Counted from the first letter of the stretch, positions 43,449-52,350 are shown. The stretch: DNA of 64,000 bases from JANQFV01 sp964468185 (GCA_964468185.1 CAYXTR010000015.1:61837-125836); one strand, 5' to 3'. Numbers and translations are program-made. The notes: a model not told the origin generated them from the letters alone.

Positions 43449-44774
43449 ATGGCTAACTATTGTATTGCGGATCATGAAGTGGGGCTGGTGTTTCACGGTG
43501 AGCGACTCGAGTGCATCCTTGAACCGGGCACACACCGGGTCTCCTCGGGGTTGTGGCCCTCGCAACGGCGTCGGGTCGAGGTGATCGATCGCCTCCAAAC
43601 GCGCTTCGAGCATCCCCATCTCTACCGCGTACTCGCGCACAAACCGCTGCGGGAACTGCTGGAAGTGGTCAGTGTCGCTTCCCATCAGCGAGCGCTGGTT
43701 TGGGTGGACGGCCAGTTGCTCACGCTGCTGTCACCGGGCCGATACGCATTCTGGAAGGCCCCGCGCGACGTAAAGGTGGAACTCCTGGACACGCTGAAGG
43801 CGGTACTCGACCACCCACTGTCCGAGAAACTGCTGGAGCACCCGGAGATCCGCGAAGCAGTCGAGGTCGTCGAGCTGAGCGACGATGAACGCGCGCTGGT
43901 CTGGCGAGACAACCGTCTCGCAACCATCCTCGGCCCCGGTCGCCACGCGCTCTGGCGCCGGGAGCCCCAGTTCACAGTCGAGCGGTTCGACATCGCCAAG
44001 CGGCAACTTGAGCACCCCCGCGTCGAAGCGGTGCTCGGTCATTCGCTGCGCAAGACGTTTCTGGAGTTCGTCCGTGTCAGTCCCTATGAACGCTGCCTGT
44101 TGATCGATGGGCGCCAGATCACGGCCGTCCTCGAACCGGGGAAGTACCTGTTCTGGCGCCCGGCGGACGGACTTGAGACCCTGCCGGTCGACCTGCGCGA
44201 GCAGGTGCACGAAGTCGCGGCGCAGGAAATCATGACGCAGGACAAGGTCACCCTGCGTGTCACCATGCTCGTGACCTTCCGCGTCGAAGACGTCGTCAAG
44301 GCGGCGACGGTCGTGCAGCAATACGCGGAAACGCTTTATCGCGAGGCGCAGTTGGCGCTGCGTGCCGCGGTGGGCACGCGAACCGTGGATGCGCTCCTGG
44401 CCGACAAGGCAGCCATCGGAACCGAGGTACATGAAGCACTGCAACAGCGCGCGGCGGAATTCGGTGTGGCGGTGCGCAGCGTGGGTGTGCGGGATATCAG
44501 TCTTCCGGGCGACATGAAAGAGATTCTCAATCAGGTCATCACGGCTGAGAAACGCGCTCAGGCCAACATCATCAAACGCCGCGAGGAAACGGCCGCGGCC
44601 CGCAGTCAGGCCAACACGGCCCGGTTGCTGGCAGATAACCCCGTGCTCGCCCGTATGAAGGAACTTGAGATGCTGCAGGAGATCCTATCTGGCACGGATA
44701 CGACAATTGTGCTGGGCCCGGACGACATCGCAAAGCAGGTGCGGAGCCTGGTCGCAGCGCAGGACGCGGATTGA
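43449..44774 (+). CDS. Slipin (SPFH/band-7) protein with four tandem N-terminal repeats
   Basis: 441 residues. The C-terminal half is an SPFH domain (QEIMTQDKVTLRVTMLVTFR, LRAAVGTRTVDALLADK, VRDISLPGDMKEILNQV) and a helical end (AEKRAQANIIKRREETA). The N-terminal 240 residues are four similar units beginning near residues 5, 77, 143 and 211. Each has an ERALVW-like strand, an LxPGRxAxW turn (PG at 26, 96, 163 and 230) and, in the first three, a helix with HP. Ordinary slipins have one such strand-turn unit leading into the SPFH domain. No membrane anchor is seen. Likely a scaffold at the membrane surface. Confidence 0.88.
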   Translation: MANYCIADHEVGLVFHGERLECILEPGTHRVSSGLWPSQRRRVEVIDRLQTRFEHPHLYRVLAHKPLRELLEVVSVASHQRALVWVDGQLLTLLSPGRYAFWKAPRDVKVELLDTLKAVLDHPLSEKLLEHPEIREAVEVVELSDDERALVWRDNRLATILGPGRHALWRREPQFTVERFDIAKRQLEHPRVEAVLGHSLRKTFLEFVRVSPYERCLLIDGRQITAVLEPGKYLFWRPADGLETLPVDLREQVHEVAAQEIMTQDKVTLRVTMLVTFRVEDVVKAATVVQQYAETLYREAQLALRAAVGTRTVDALLADKAAIGTEVHEALQQRAAEFGVAVRSVGVRDISLPGDMKEILNQVITAEKRAQANIIKRREETAAARSQANTARLLADNPVLARMKELEMLQEILSGTDTTIVLGPDDIAKQVRSLVAAQDAD

Positions 44775-45099
44775 TGATCCGGCGTTGGGCAACCGCTGAG
44801 AGTGAAACGCTGCGCGGCGGCGGCGTCCTGAAGCAGAATCGTGCTGCCCTGACTTGTCGCAACCTCCATGTACCTTGGCCGCCAGCCTCTCATAGGCCTC
44901 CGCCGCACCCGCGTTCAGTTCTGCCAGTAGTTCTTCCAGCTTGCTTGCCACCGCCCTGCCTCGCGAGGTTTTTTTGAGGAAAGATTGGGTGATCCTCCGC
45001 GATTATACGTTGGAGAGAGTGTGCGATGAACCAGCGCCACGGCCGGAACCGTTGCCGGCCGCGGCCCATGCAATTCATCCAAGACCGAACGGGTGTAAC
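44775..45099. other. Gap after the slipin gene
   Basis: 325 bases; I see no gene and no clear promoter. The next gene starts at 45100. Confidence 0.4.
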
Positions 45100-46254
45100 A
45101 TGAAGTCACGGAAATACTTAGCAATTGCCATTACGGTCGGCATCGTCGGATTCGCCGGACCACTCTACGCTCAGAACGGCTACCAGTGGCTCTGCGCCAC
45201 CGGTCACAGTGCGAGCGGATTCGACGGTCCGGTTTACGCACTGACCGAATGGGACCCGGACGGCAATGGCCCTTCAGCACCGCTACTTATTGCCGGCGGC
45301 GCTTTCTCACGTGCCGGCGAGCAAGATGCGAGTAACATCGCAGCTTGGGATGGCGCGGACTGGCGACCGCTTGGTGCAGGTGTTGACGACGCCGTCTTCG
45401 CACTGACCGTGCACGCGGGCGACCTGATCGCCGGTGGCTGGTTCACGGTTGCCGGCACCACTTCCGCGTCGCACGTCGCCAGGTGGGATGGCGATCAGTG
45501 GTATCCGCTCGGCGATGGAACAAACGGCAATATCTTCGTCTTGCGCTGCTTCGACGGGGACCTCATTGCGGGTGGCGAATTCACAACCGCCGGACCGGCC
45601 ACAACTCACGCGATCGCGCGCTGGGATGGTGAGGCCTGGCATCCCTTGGGGGCAGGTGTCAGTCCCGTGGTACTGACGCTGGCGGAATACCAGGGCGAGC
45701 TTGTCGCTGGCGGACTGCTGCTCGCGGACAATCACGAACCGTTCCACGTGGCGTGCTGGGATGGCGCTGCATGGCAGCCGCTCGGACTCGGCACGGACCA
45801 CGCCGTGCGCGCGCTGACGGTCTACCGCGATCGCCTGGTCGCTGGTGGTTTCTTTTCGATCGCCGATGGAGAGCCGGCCGACTTCGTGGCCCAGTGGGAC
45901 GGTCAGCGCTGGTCCTCACTTGGCGACGGCGCCAACGGCCAAGTGCTCGCCTTGACGACTTCCGGCGGGTACCTCTACGCAGGCGGTGCATTCACGACGA
46001 TGGACGGAACGCGCGCAGCCAACATCGCGTGCTGGGATGGGGTCTCCTGGACTCCGCTTGGCATGGGCACCGACGCAATGGTCACGGCGCTCCAATCGCA
46101 CGATGGCGAACTGATCGCTGGCGGGAAGTTTTTAACGGCTGGCGCTTGCCCAGCGCTGCGCTGGGCCCGCTGGGGACGCGCGCAGGGGCGAGACGAAGCT
46201 GCGAGCCCGCGTTTCGGCCGGAGTGCTAGTCAGACACAGGGGGAAAGCCAGTAA
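45100..46254 (+). CDS. Exported beta-propeller-like repeat protein
   Basis: 384 residues from ATG 45100. A signal peptide (AIAITVGIVGFAGPLYAQ) is followed by six clear and one worn repeats of about 45 residues with the pattern IAxWDGxxWxPLGxG...VxALxxxxGxLxAGGxF. The periodicity and the WDG and AGG motifs point to a seven-bladed propeller. No EF-hand module or other anchor is seen; the last 35 residues are polar. Likely surface-exposed or secreted; ligand unknown. Confidence 0.85.
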   Translation: MKSRKYLAIAITVGIVGFAGPLYAQNGYQWLCATGHSASGFDGPVYALTEWDPDGNGPSAPLLIAGGAFSRAGEQDASNIAAWDGADWRPLGAGVDDAVFALTVHAGDLIAGGWFTVAGTTSASHVARWDGDQWYPLGDGTNGNIFVLRCFDGDLIAGGEFTTAGPATTHAIARWDGEAWHPLGAGVSPVVLTLAEYQGELVAGGLLLADNHEPFHVACWDGAAWQPLGLGTDHAVRALTVYRDRLVAGGFFSIADGEPADFVAQWDGQRWSSLGDGANGQVLALTTSGGYLYAGGAFTTMDGTRAANIACWDGVSWTPLGMGTDAMVTALQSHDGELIAGGKFLTAGACPALRWARWGRAQGRDEAASPRFGRSASQTQGESQ

Positions 46255-46280
46255 GCGACCACCCGCATAGCGGGTCGCTT
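46253..46280. repeat. Imperfect palindrome, possible IS200-type end or terminator
   Basis: AAGCG/CGCTT (5 bp) and ACCCGC/GCGGGT (6 bp) form a stem with a 3-base bulge and an ATA loop. It lies between the propeller gene stop and the end of a TnpA remnant. Such hairpins mark IS200/IS605 ends; it could also stop the propeller transcript. Confidence 0.45.
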
Positions 46281-46516
46281 CAGGAGGCCCCCTTGATGTG
46301 GGCGTCGCCCCAGGGAAATCCCCGCTGGGGTGTTACGCGTCCTCCGAGGTCCAAGTCGCCTTGATTACTCTGAAGTTGCTCGTGCGCGCGGATGTCGTTG
46401 GCGATGCGCTCCTTGTCCAAGGCCACCCTGCTTACCCAGTAGCCCTGGGCCCAGAAGTGCAGTCCCGTCGTCTGACCCATCTTCATGATCTCCGAACGCT
46501 CGAGCAGGGCAGACAC
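46280..46516 (-). pseudogene. tnpA: IS200/IS605-type TnpA transposase remnant
   Basis: 78 codons whose centre, LHFWAQGYWVSRVALDKERI then ANDIRAHEQLQSNQ, matches the C-terminal end of IS200-family TnpA (FWARGYxVSTVG...IREYIRNQE). The catalytic HUH part is absent, so only the 3' end of the gene remains. The upstream neighbour is a truncated kinase gene that ends 45 bases away, which suggests the IS removed its remainder. Confidence 0.6.
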
Positions 46517-46561
46517 ACGCGTGGGCGCCCAGACCGCCTCCGACCAGGACCATCCCGGCGG

Positions 46562-46831
46562 TCAGTTCGGTCCCGCGTCAGCGCCCTGATCGGGTGGATG
46601 CGCAAGCGCGGATGGTACGGCCCGGCAGATGTCTACGATACGTTGTCGGACCCTGGGGTCCAGACGGGTTTGCCAGGCCTCCCGCAGGTCGGCGAGGATA
46701 CTGGCATCCCCGCAGACGTCTTCGAGAACCATCTGGCAATCTCGGCAGTTGGTGACATGCTCCACAATGGCCTCGGGCAACTCGCCGCGGGAGGCCAGGT
46801 CGCGCAGTTCATCTTGGGTAGGACACGGCAT
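46562..46831 (-). CDS. Zinc-finger N-terminal fragment of a Ser/Thr kinase-type gene
   Basis: 89 residues. It begins with a DELRDLASRGELPEAIVEHV stretch and an HxxxCxxC motif (HVTNCRDC), the same layout as the first 75 residues of the complete kinase at 53978-56704. The reading frame stops where the kinase domain should begin, next to the IS200 remnant. It starts 2 bases after the stop of the sigma-factor gene, as in a sigma/kinase pair. Either a truncated kinase or a small anti-sigma-like zinc protein; I favour truncation. Confidence 0.6.
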   Translation of the reverse strand: MPCPTQDELRDLASRGELPEAIVEHVTNCRDCQMVLEDVCGDASILADLREAWQTRLDPRVRQRIVDICRAVPSALAHPPDQGADAGPN

Positions 46832-46833
46832 AA

Positions 46834-47466
46834 TTACACCTCGCCGAGCTCGTCTCCCAGTTGCTTCCAGATGCGCTGCAACTTGCGGATCATCGCGTGT
46901 TTGATGCCATACAGTCGGTTCGCGGTGATCTGGTAGTCTCTGGCCACTTTCTCGGCCGGTTCACCATCCAAGGCGTAGCGCACGAACACCTCGTAGTCGC
47001 GGGCACGCACAGCAGCGCTCTCACTCAGTCGCTCGAGACAGAGCTGCCAGCGCTCGATCCGCTCGGCAGACTCCCACTCTGACACTGGCGGAGGATCGGC
47101 GGCCACGACGTGTTCGGCGGCTGTGCTCGAGCAATTCCGCTTCTGCTTCCGGCGATGCGCAACGATCGCATGGGACGTGAGCGTTTTGAGATAGCTGCGG
47201 AACAGCCCGACCTCGTGATCAACCTCGAACCCACGGCCCACCGCCTGCACCAGATTCCGCATTACGTCGGCGAGCACGTCCTCCGCGTCGCTGTCCCCCA
47301 GGCCCGCCCGCCGCGCGATGCGGTAGACGAGTGGGCCGTAGATGGCGAGAAACGTCCGCCAGGCGTCGCCGCGGTCATTCGCCAAGCGGCGAATGAGCGT
47401 GGTGCGGGTGTCGGGGAACTGGCCGTCACACGGTTTGGCCGACTGACTCTCGTTCCGTGTTGCCAT
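46834..47466 (-). CDS. RNA polymerase sigma-70 family (ECF-like) factor
   Basis: 210 residues. Region 2 is visible in YGPLVYRIARRAGLGDSDAEDVLADVMRNLV, and region 4 in YEVFVRYALDGEPAEKVARDY followed by QITANRLYGIKHAMIRKL. It should direct transcription of a small regulon. The zinc-finger gene starts 2 bases downstream, so the products are probably linked in regulation. A second pair of the same design lies at 53978-57329. Confidence 0.85.
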   Translation of the reverse strand: MATRNESQSAKPCDGQFPDTRTTLIRRLANDRGDAWRTFLAIYGPLVYRIARRAGLGDSDAEDVLADVMRNLVQAVGRGFEVDHEVGLFRSYLKTLTSHAIVAHRRKQKRNCSSTAAEHVVAADPPPVSEWESAERIERWQLCLERLSESAAVRARDYEVFVRYALDGEPAEKVARDYQITANRLYGIKHAMIRKLQRIWKQLGDELGEV

Positions 47467-47552
47467 CTGCGAACCACTTCTTTGTCAATCCGACTGGCGA
47501 CGCACATGATCCACGACGTCACGCAGATCGGTTTCTTCACTGCGCCGACGCA

Positions 47553-48497
47553 TCAATCACCGATCAACGCCACGAACGGGTTGATATCGTCGAAGTCGAC
47601 CTCGCCATCCTCGTTGCAGTCGGCGTTGAGCCAGCGGCAATCCGGGTACGCCGCCGCGTAAACAGCCTCTCCTAAAACTGCCAGCACAAACGGATTGATG
47701 TCGTCGAAGCCGATGGCACCATCACAGTTTAAGTCGCCGAGCAAGTCTTCGCACTCGTCCGGTATCCCATTCCCGTTGACGTCCTGCGACGTTCCGCCAC
47801 TGATGTCGCAGACATCGATAACTCCGTTACCATTGCAGTCGCTGCACCAGGGTTGTCCACTGCAGTGCGCGCGATCCCAGGCATCCGGTATCAAGTTCCC
47901 ATTGCAGTCAGGTGCGAACTCCACGATGACACGATACGCCTTGACCCGAAAATAGCGTCCCGGCCAATCGTCGTCACGCCGTGCCCGCACCTGCAGGTTG
48001 GTCAGGTCCGCCTGCGTCCACCCGTTGGGGCGTAGGGCAGTAACGTCGAACCCGTTGGTGGGTCGGTAACAGCAATCGTACGTGCTGTAGATCTGGAGCG
48101 TTTCCTGCATCCAGGACGTCCCGTCCGTTCTGGCCGCGATGCGCATGTGTTCATACGTGTCGTAATCGAATCGACACATGACGCTGACCTTCACACTACT
48201 CACTGCGTACCCCGACGGGATTTGAGGATTCTGCATTTCGGCCATGAGCCAGGTTATGTCATCCGGGGTGTAGTTGATTGCGTAGCTGGGTGGGCTCGTG
48301 TCGCAGTAGCAGCACGGTGCACAGCCCGGATCCCCCTCGGCCGCGTTCCAGTACTCCCAGTCACCCGCCGGGTATACATGTGCGGCGTATTTTGTTGTGG
48401 CTAGGCGTTCTTCGGCGACCACAGCCTGGCTCCCCACAAACGCTACCATGACCAGGGCCCCAACAAACCCAACGATGCAGCGGTTTGCATTGTGCAC
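47553..48497 (-). CDS. Exported protein with C-terminal EF-hand module
   Basis: 314 residues with a signal peptide (VGFVGALVMVAFVGSQAVVA). A central beta-rich domain of unknown function (about 40-195) contains several Cys pairs (CAPCCYCD, DCCYRP). Then come calcium-type repeats (DCNGNLIPDAWD, DCNGNGVIDVCD, DVNGNGIPDECE) and the paired EF-hand module GDLNCDGAIGFDDI...NADCNEDGEVDFDDI. Secreted or cell-surface. Function unknown. Confidence 0.85.
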   Translation of the reverse strand: MHNANRCIVGFVGALVMVAFVGSQAVVAEERLATTKYAAHVYPAGDWEYWNAAEGDPGCAPCCYCDTSPPSYAINYTPDDITWLMAEMQNPQIPSGYAVSSVKVSVMCRFDYDTYEHMRIAARTDGTSWMQETLQIYSTYDCCYRPTNGFDVTALRPNGWTQADLTNLQVRARRDDDWPGRYFRVKAYRVIVEFAPDCNGNLIPDAWDRAHCSGQPWCSDCNGNGVIDVCDISGGTSQDVNGNGIPDECEDLLGDLNCDGAIGFDDINPFVLAVLGEAVYAAAYPDCRWLNADCNEDGEVDFDDINPFVALIGD

Positions 48498-48679
48498 AGC
48501 ACGCTCTCCCTTCGTTAGCGGCTTCCGCCGCGCAGCGGTCCCAAAACACGGTCCAAAGTCTCACTGCGAACGCCAATCCCCGCCAGCCGGCGCCACTGAA
48601 GGCGCCGGCCGACGGGGCGTGGAGCTATCGGTCGGCCGTCGATCGTGAGCACGGCCGGTCCCCTCACTATACGGGCGCT

Positions 48680-49114
48680 CTATCCACCAATCAGCGACAC
48701 GAAGGGGCTGATGTCGTCGAAGTCGACGTCGCCGTCCTCGTCGCAGTCGGCGTTGAGCCAGTGGCAGTCGGGGAACTGGGCCTCATAGCCCGCCTGGCCG
48801 CTCAAGGCGAGGACAAACGGGCTGATATCGTCAAAGTCCACGTCACCGTCGCAGTCGAGGTCGCCGAGGACCGGCTCCGGCCCGCTCGGCAGCGCCCAGA
48901 AGCCGCCGACGAGGGTGAAGCCGCCGCCGGTCATGGCGACGGTCATCGCGTCGGGCTGGCCGATGGTGCCGGAGAGTGTAAAGCCATCGCCGGTGGCATT
49001 CATCACGCCGCCGGAATCGATGGTGGACCAGTCGAGGGTGAAGTCGTCGGCCGTTGCGGTGAGCGTACCGGAGCCGATCAGAATCGCTGCGATAATCCGC
49101 AATATATGTTTCAT
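48680..49114 (-). CDS. Short exported protein with C-terminal EF-hand module
   Basis: 144 residues with a signal peptide (IIAAILIGSGTLTATA). A short repeat-like middle (FTLDWSTIDSGGVMNATGDG, then FTLSGTIGQPD and GGFTLVGGFWAL) is common in planctomycete exported proteins, and the C-terminal 62 residues are the paired EF-hand module. It starts 15 bases after the stop of the papain-like protease gene on the same strand, so the two are likely co-transcribed. Confidence 0.85.
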   Translation of the reverse strand: MKHILRIIAAILIGSGTLTATADDFTLDWSTIDSGGVMNATGDGFTLSGTIGQPDAMTVAMTGGGFTLVGGFWALPSGPEPVLGDLDCDGDVDFDDISPFVLALSGQAGYEAQFPDCHWLNADCDEDGDVDFDDISPFVSLIGG

Positions 49115-49129
49115 GTCGATTGCTCCTCT

Positions 49130-50245
49130 CTATTGGCCAATGGTGACAGTGCCACCTGCGGCCTCGATCGTCATTGCGTTGTTGAGGGTGTATGTCCCGC
49201 CAACAGCGCCAGCCTTGATCGTCAGCACACCGCCGGTGGCGACATCGTTCACACCCTCGCTCAGGCTGTTCCAGGGATTCCAGAACGAACCGTCTTCGCT
49301 GCCGCTGTGCCCGAAATCGACCCACACGCCGACATTGCTGTCCCCGGTGAGCAGGAACATCGCGTAGTAGCCGATGCGCGAGCAGTCGTAGGCGATGCGC
49401 ATATAGCCATCCTCGCCCCAGTTCTCGCCCCACGAGTTCTTCATGTACCACGCGCCGTCGCCGTCGTCCCAGCCAACCAGCAGAACACAGTGATTGGTGG
49501 TCTCATCGGCGCAGGCGTTGAACACGCCATCAGTGTAGGCCTGGAACGCATCATCCACGTACACCAGACAGACGATCGGCCCGTAGTCAAGCAACGCCTG
49601 CTTGATCTGTGCCACGGTCGGTTGAGTCCACACAGAGCCGGACACGTACCCGCTGTTGAACAGGTGGTACGGATGCCCATACGGGCAGCCACACGGCGCA
49701 TCCCAGCCGACATATGGGAACTCACTCTCCCAAACGGCTCCATTGTCGCCGCAGGGGTCCGTGGGGCCGCCGGCCTCCATGTACTGCAACGCAGACGAAT
49801 GCTGACCGCCATCGCAAGTCCCCGCATCGGTGCAGCTCACCAGCCACTGCTCCGAAAGGTCCGGGCCGAACCGATCGTTGATGTAGATCAGCCCCTCGAA
49901 CGCACCGATCGCGCCAAATGCCCAGCAACTGCCACATGACGCCTGATTGCGCACCGCCGTGACGCAGTTCCAATGCCGCCAGTCCCACCAGGTGCGGGAG
50001 GGCAGGTCACGCGTCGGCATCACAGGCGGCGTGGGCGCTGTCGCCTCGATCAAGGTCGGGTCAGAGCCGCACAAATCTGCCAATGGGCGATCGGTGGCGC
50101 CATTGTGGCCCACCGTGAATGTCCAGCCCTCCGCGAGCCCCCGCGCTCGCAAGGACTCGATGTCGCCATCCGTCAATTGGGCGTCTGCTGCCACGCCGAG
50201 CGATAGCAGTGCCATGAAAGTGACCATGTAGTGTCGTTTCTTCAC
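49130..50245 (-). CDS. Exported papain-like (C1A) cysteine protease
   Basis: 371 residues with a signal peptide (MVTFMALLSLGVAADA). The catalytic set is complete: QASCGSCWAF with Cys107, NHCVLLVGWDD with His, and KNSWGENWG with Asn. The propeptide is short (about 60 residues). The last 60 residues (SLSEGVNDVATGG, LTIKAGAVGGTYTLNNAMTI) are beta-repeat-like and may anchor or bind. Probably degrades protein outside the cell. The short EF-hand gene follows at once. Confidence 0.92.
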   Translation of the reverse strand: MKKRHYMVTFMALLSLGVAADAQLTDGDIESLRARGLAEGWTFTVGHNGATDRPLADLCGSDPTLIEATAPTPPVMPTRDLPSRTWWDWRHWNCVTAVRNQASCGSCWAFGAIGAFEGLIYINDRFGPDLSEQWLVSCTDAGTCDGGQHSSALQYMEAGGPTDPCGDNGAVWESEFPYVGWDAPCGCPYGHPYHLFNSGYVSGSVWTQPTVAQIKQALLDYGPIVCLVYVDDAFQAYTDGVFNACADETTNHCVLLVGWDDGDGAWYMKNSWGENWGEDGYMRIAYDCSRIGYYAMFLLTGDSNVGVWVDFGHSGSEDGSFWNPWNSLSEGVNDVATGGVLTIKAGAVGGTYTLNNAMTIEAAGGTVTIGQ

Positions 50246-50254
50246 GAGTAACTC

Positions 50255-51574
50255 CTATTGCGGCTGGACCAGCATGAGGACCAGACCTTTGCCTTCGTTA
50301 AGCTGCGTCATGGCCTTGCCGATGACGGCGCCGATGCCCTGTTCGTTGTTCGTGACTTTCATCGCATGCCCCGGCGTGGTTGACGTGGTCAGCCGGTCAC
50401 CGGGCGTGATGGCCGCGCTCGATGCGTCGCACCAGACGTAGACTTTGCCGGCCATCGCGATGGGGTGTTCGCCTTCGGACGTCGCGTGCCCTTCCTGCTT
50501 CATGATCATGCCGGGATTCACGCCGCCCGCACCGCTGATCACGCCGGCGACCTTGCGGTCGTAGGCTTCGGTGGCCAGCATCAACTTGCCGGGATTCGCG
50601 GGATCGATGGACACCACCATGCCGGGCTGGATTGCTTCAACACCTTGGCCGGCGTCGGAGACGTGAGCAGGTTCCGCGAGGTCGGACCCGCCGGTGATTT
50701 CTAAGACAGGAACTCTGGTGCGCGTTCGGAGGTTTATAGGTCCACCATGTTCGATGAGGATACGCTCGTCAGAACCGGAGCCGCTTCGGATGCTGACATT
50801 CCACCCGGATAGCCTTGTCGAACCGCCGCCTTCCTGCCCCGTGCCGATGTAGTACAGATCTCCCTGCGGGGATAGGCGCACGGGATGATTGTCCATCTGA
50901 ATGGGGCCACTGAACGAGGTGGTTCCGTCGCCCGTGACCCTAAGGCGTTCGGGATACGTAAGTCCGCCATCGGCAGACGTTTGCACGACAAACTCGCCGC
51001 GGCTGCCTGTGTTACCGATCGCGCCGAACCGAATGCGGCGGTTCCCCGAGCCAGCCTCGATCAGATTCTCCTCGAACGACCCTCCAGGCGGATTCTGGAT
51101 GCTCAGTGCGACGCCCGGTCCGTCGGGTACGACGCGGAGCTTTCCGATTGAATCTCCGATGGCGGCTCCAATCCGCACATCGCCAGCGTCGTTCACCGCG
51201 ATTCCGCGCGTAATCAGTGAATACGCCGCAGACGTAACCGCCTGCCGTGGTGCAAGTTCAGCCGCGCCGTTGATACTGATGCCCAGCCAGACCGCGCCGC
51301 TGTCGCTCGGCAGCGCCGCCGCTGGCACGCCGCCCGTCGTCTGTGAACCGATGTTGATCGTGAACAGCCCGTTCGGCCGGGGGACGTCTTGGTGAGTCTC
51401 ACTCCAGAGCAGAGTCCCGCCAGACTCCGCATCGTAGAACCGCACCTCGATGCTGACCGGATCGGTGCCATTCCCCGTCAGCCGGCCCTGAAACGTCATC
51501 TCCCGTGGCACGTCGGCCACGGTCAGTGCCGTGACGCCGAGCAGGGCCCCAATTACGAACATACGCTTGTACAT
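50255..51574 (-). CDS. Exported protein with conserved C-terminal SDLAEP module (paralog 1)
   Basis: 439 residues from ATG 51574 (GGGAG upstream), with a signal peptide. The N-terminal domain starts ADVPREMTFQGRL and has YDAESGGTLLWSE and GLFTINIGSQT. A variable middle follows, then a C-terminal domain ITGGSDLAEPAHVSDAGQG, MVVSIDPANPGKLMLAT, YDRKVAGVISGAGGVNPGM, GDRLTTSTTPGHAMK and IGKAMTQLNEGKGLV. The ends are nearly identical to the paralog at 52351-53742 and the middle is not, a pattern of surface proteins with an exchangeable centre. The end resembles tail-fibre or self-cleaving chaperone-type domains, but I cannot assign it. Confidence 0.8.
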   Translation of the reverse strand: MYKRMFVIGALLGVTALTVADVPREMTFQGRLTGNGTDPVSIEVRFYDAESGGTLLWSETHQDVPRPNGLFTINIGSQTTGGVPAAALPSDSGAVWLGISINGAAELAPRQAVTSAAYSLITRGIAVNDAGDVRIGAAIGDSIGKLRVVPDGPGVALSIQNPPGGSFEENLIEAGSGNRRIRFGAIGNTGSRGEFVVQTSADGGLTYPERLRVTGDGTTSFSGPIQMDNHPVRLSPQGDLYYIGTGQEGGGSTRLSGWNVSIRSGSGSDERILIEHGGPINLRTRTRVPVLEITGGSDLAEPAHVSDAGQGVEAIQPGMVVSIDPANPGKLMLATEAYDRKVAGVISGAGGVNPGMIMKQEGHATSEGEHPIAMAGKVYVWCDASSAAITPGDRLTTSTTPGHAMKVTNNEQGIGAVIGKAMTQLNEGKGLVLMLVQPQ

Positions 51575-51683
51575 GTTGCCAGTCTCCCTCACTTGGCGAT
51601 CCGGGTGGGCCAAACGCCGTTGTTTGGGCCGCCGGACCACGATAAACTCTTTTCCAACCAGAGCTTTTGACAGGAGGCCCAGG

Positions 51684-51917
51684 TTGAACCTTCCCGATTT
51701 CATCGTTTGCGACCCGCAAATCTGCGGCGGGCAGCCCGTCTTCCGCGGGACCCGCGTCACGCTGCGCACGGTGCTCGCCAGCCTGGCCGCCGGGGACGAC
51801 ATCCCCGATGTGCTGCGCGACTTCCCGACCCTGACCGCTGAACAGGTGTGGGCGGCCGTCGCGTTCGCGGCGGCGTCGGCCCAGGATGACCTGCCGATTC
51901 CGGGGTTGCCGGTCTGA
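51684..51917 (+). CDS. DUF433 antitoxin-like protein
   Basis: 77 residues from TTG 51684 with AGGAGG upstream. Typical DUF433 features: DPQICGGQPVFRGTRVTLRT, then DFPTLTAEQVWAAVAFAA. DUF433 proteins are short winged-helix-like partners of PIN-like proteins. The next gene starts 3 bases after its stop. It lies on the opposite strand to both flanking paralogs. Confidence 0.88.
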   Translation: MNLPDFIVCDPQICGGQPVFRGTRVTLRTVLASLAAGDDIPDVLRDFPTLTAEQVWAAVAFAAASAQDDLPIPGLPV

Positions 51918-51920
51918 GCC

Positions 51921-52304
51921 ATGCGATTGAAGCTCGACGAAAACATGCCGGCGTCGCTGGCGGCTGCCTTGAGCACGAAGGGCCATGACGTCGACACGAG
52001 TCCCGCGGCGGGCCTTGCCGGCCGCTCTGATGCGGACGTCTGGGCGGCCACCCAGGCCGCGCAGCGGCTGCTGATCACGCAGGATCTCGATTTCTCCGAT
52101 ATCCGGCGATATGAGCCCGGTACGCACCATGGACTGCTGCTGGTCCGGCTGCGCGAGCCGTCGCGCACGCGTCTGGCGGACCGTGTGTTGCAGGTCTTTG
52201 CGCTGCCGGAAGCGGCGGAATGGAATGGGTGTTTCGTGGTGGTCACCGACCGCAAGGTCCGCGTGCGCGCTGCGCGCGGCGAAGGCCGCACGGACTCCGC
52301 GTGA
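51921..52304 (+). CDS. DUF5615 PIN-like protein, toxin candidate
   Basis: 127 residues. MRLKLDENMPASLAAALSTK carries the first acidic pair, and LLITQDLDFSDIRRYEPG the second. This is the DUF5615 family, a compact PIN-like nuclease fold often paired with DUF433 as a toxin-antitoxin-like unit. RNase activity is inferred from the family. Confidence 0.88.
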   Translation: MRLKLDENMPASLAAALSTKGHDVDTSPAAGLAGRSDADVWAATQAAQRLLITQDLDFSDIRRYEPGTHHGLLLVRLREPSRTRLADRVLQVFALPEAAEWNGCFVVVTDRKVRVRAARGEGRTDSA

Positions 52305-52350
52305 CTTGCACACCCAGACATTACCCACAACCGCGGCACGGCGTATTGCC

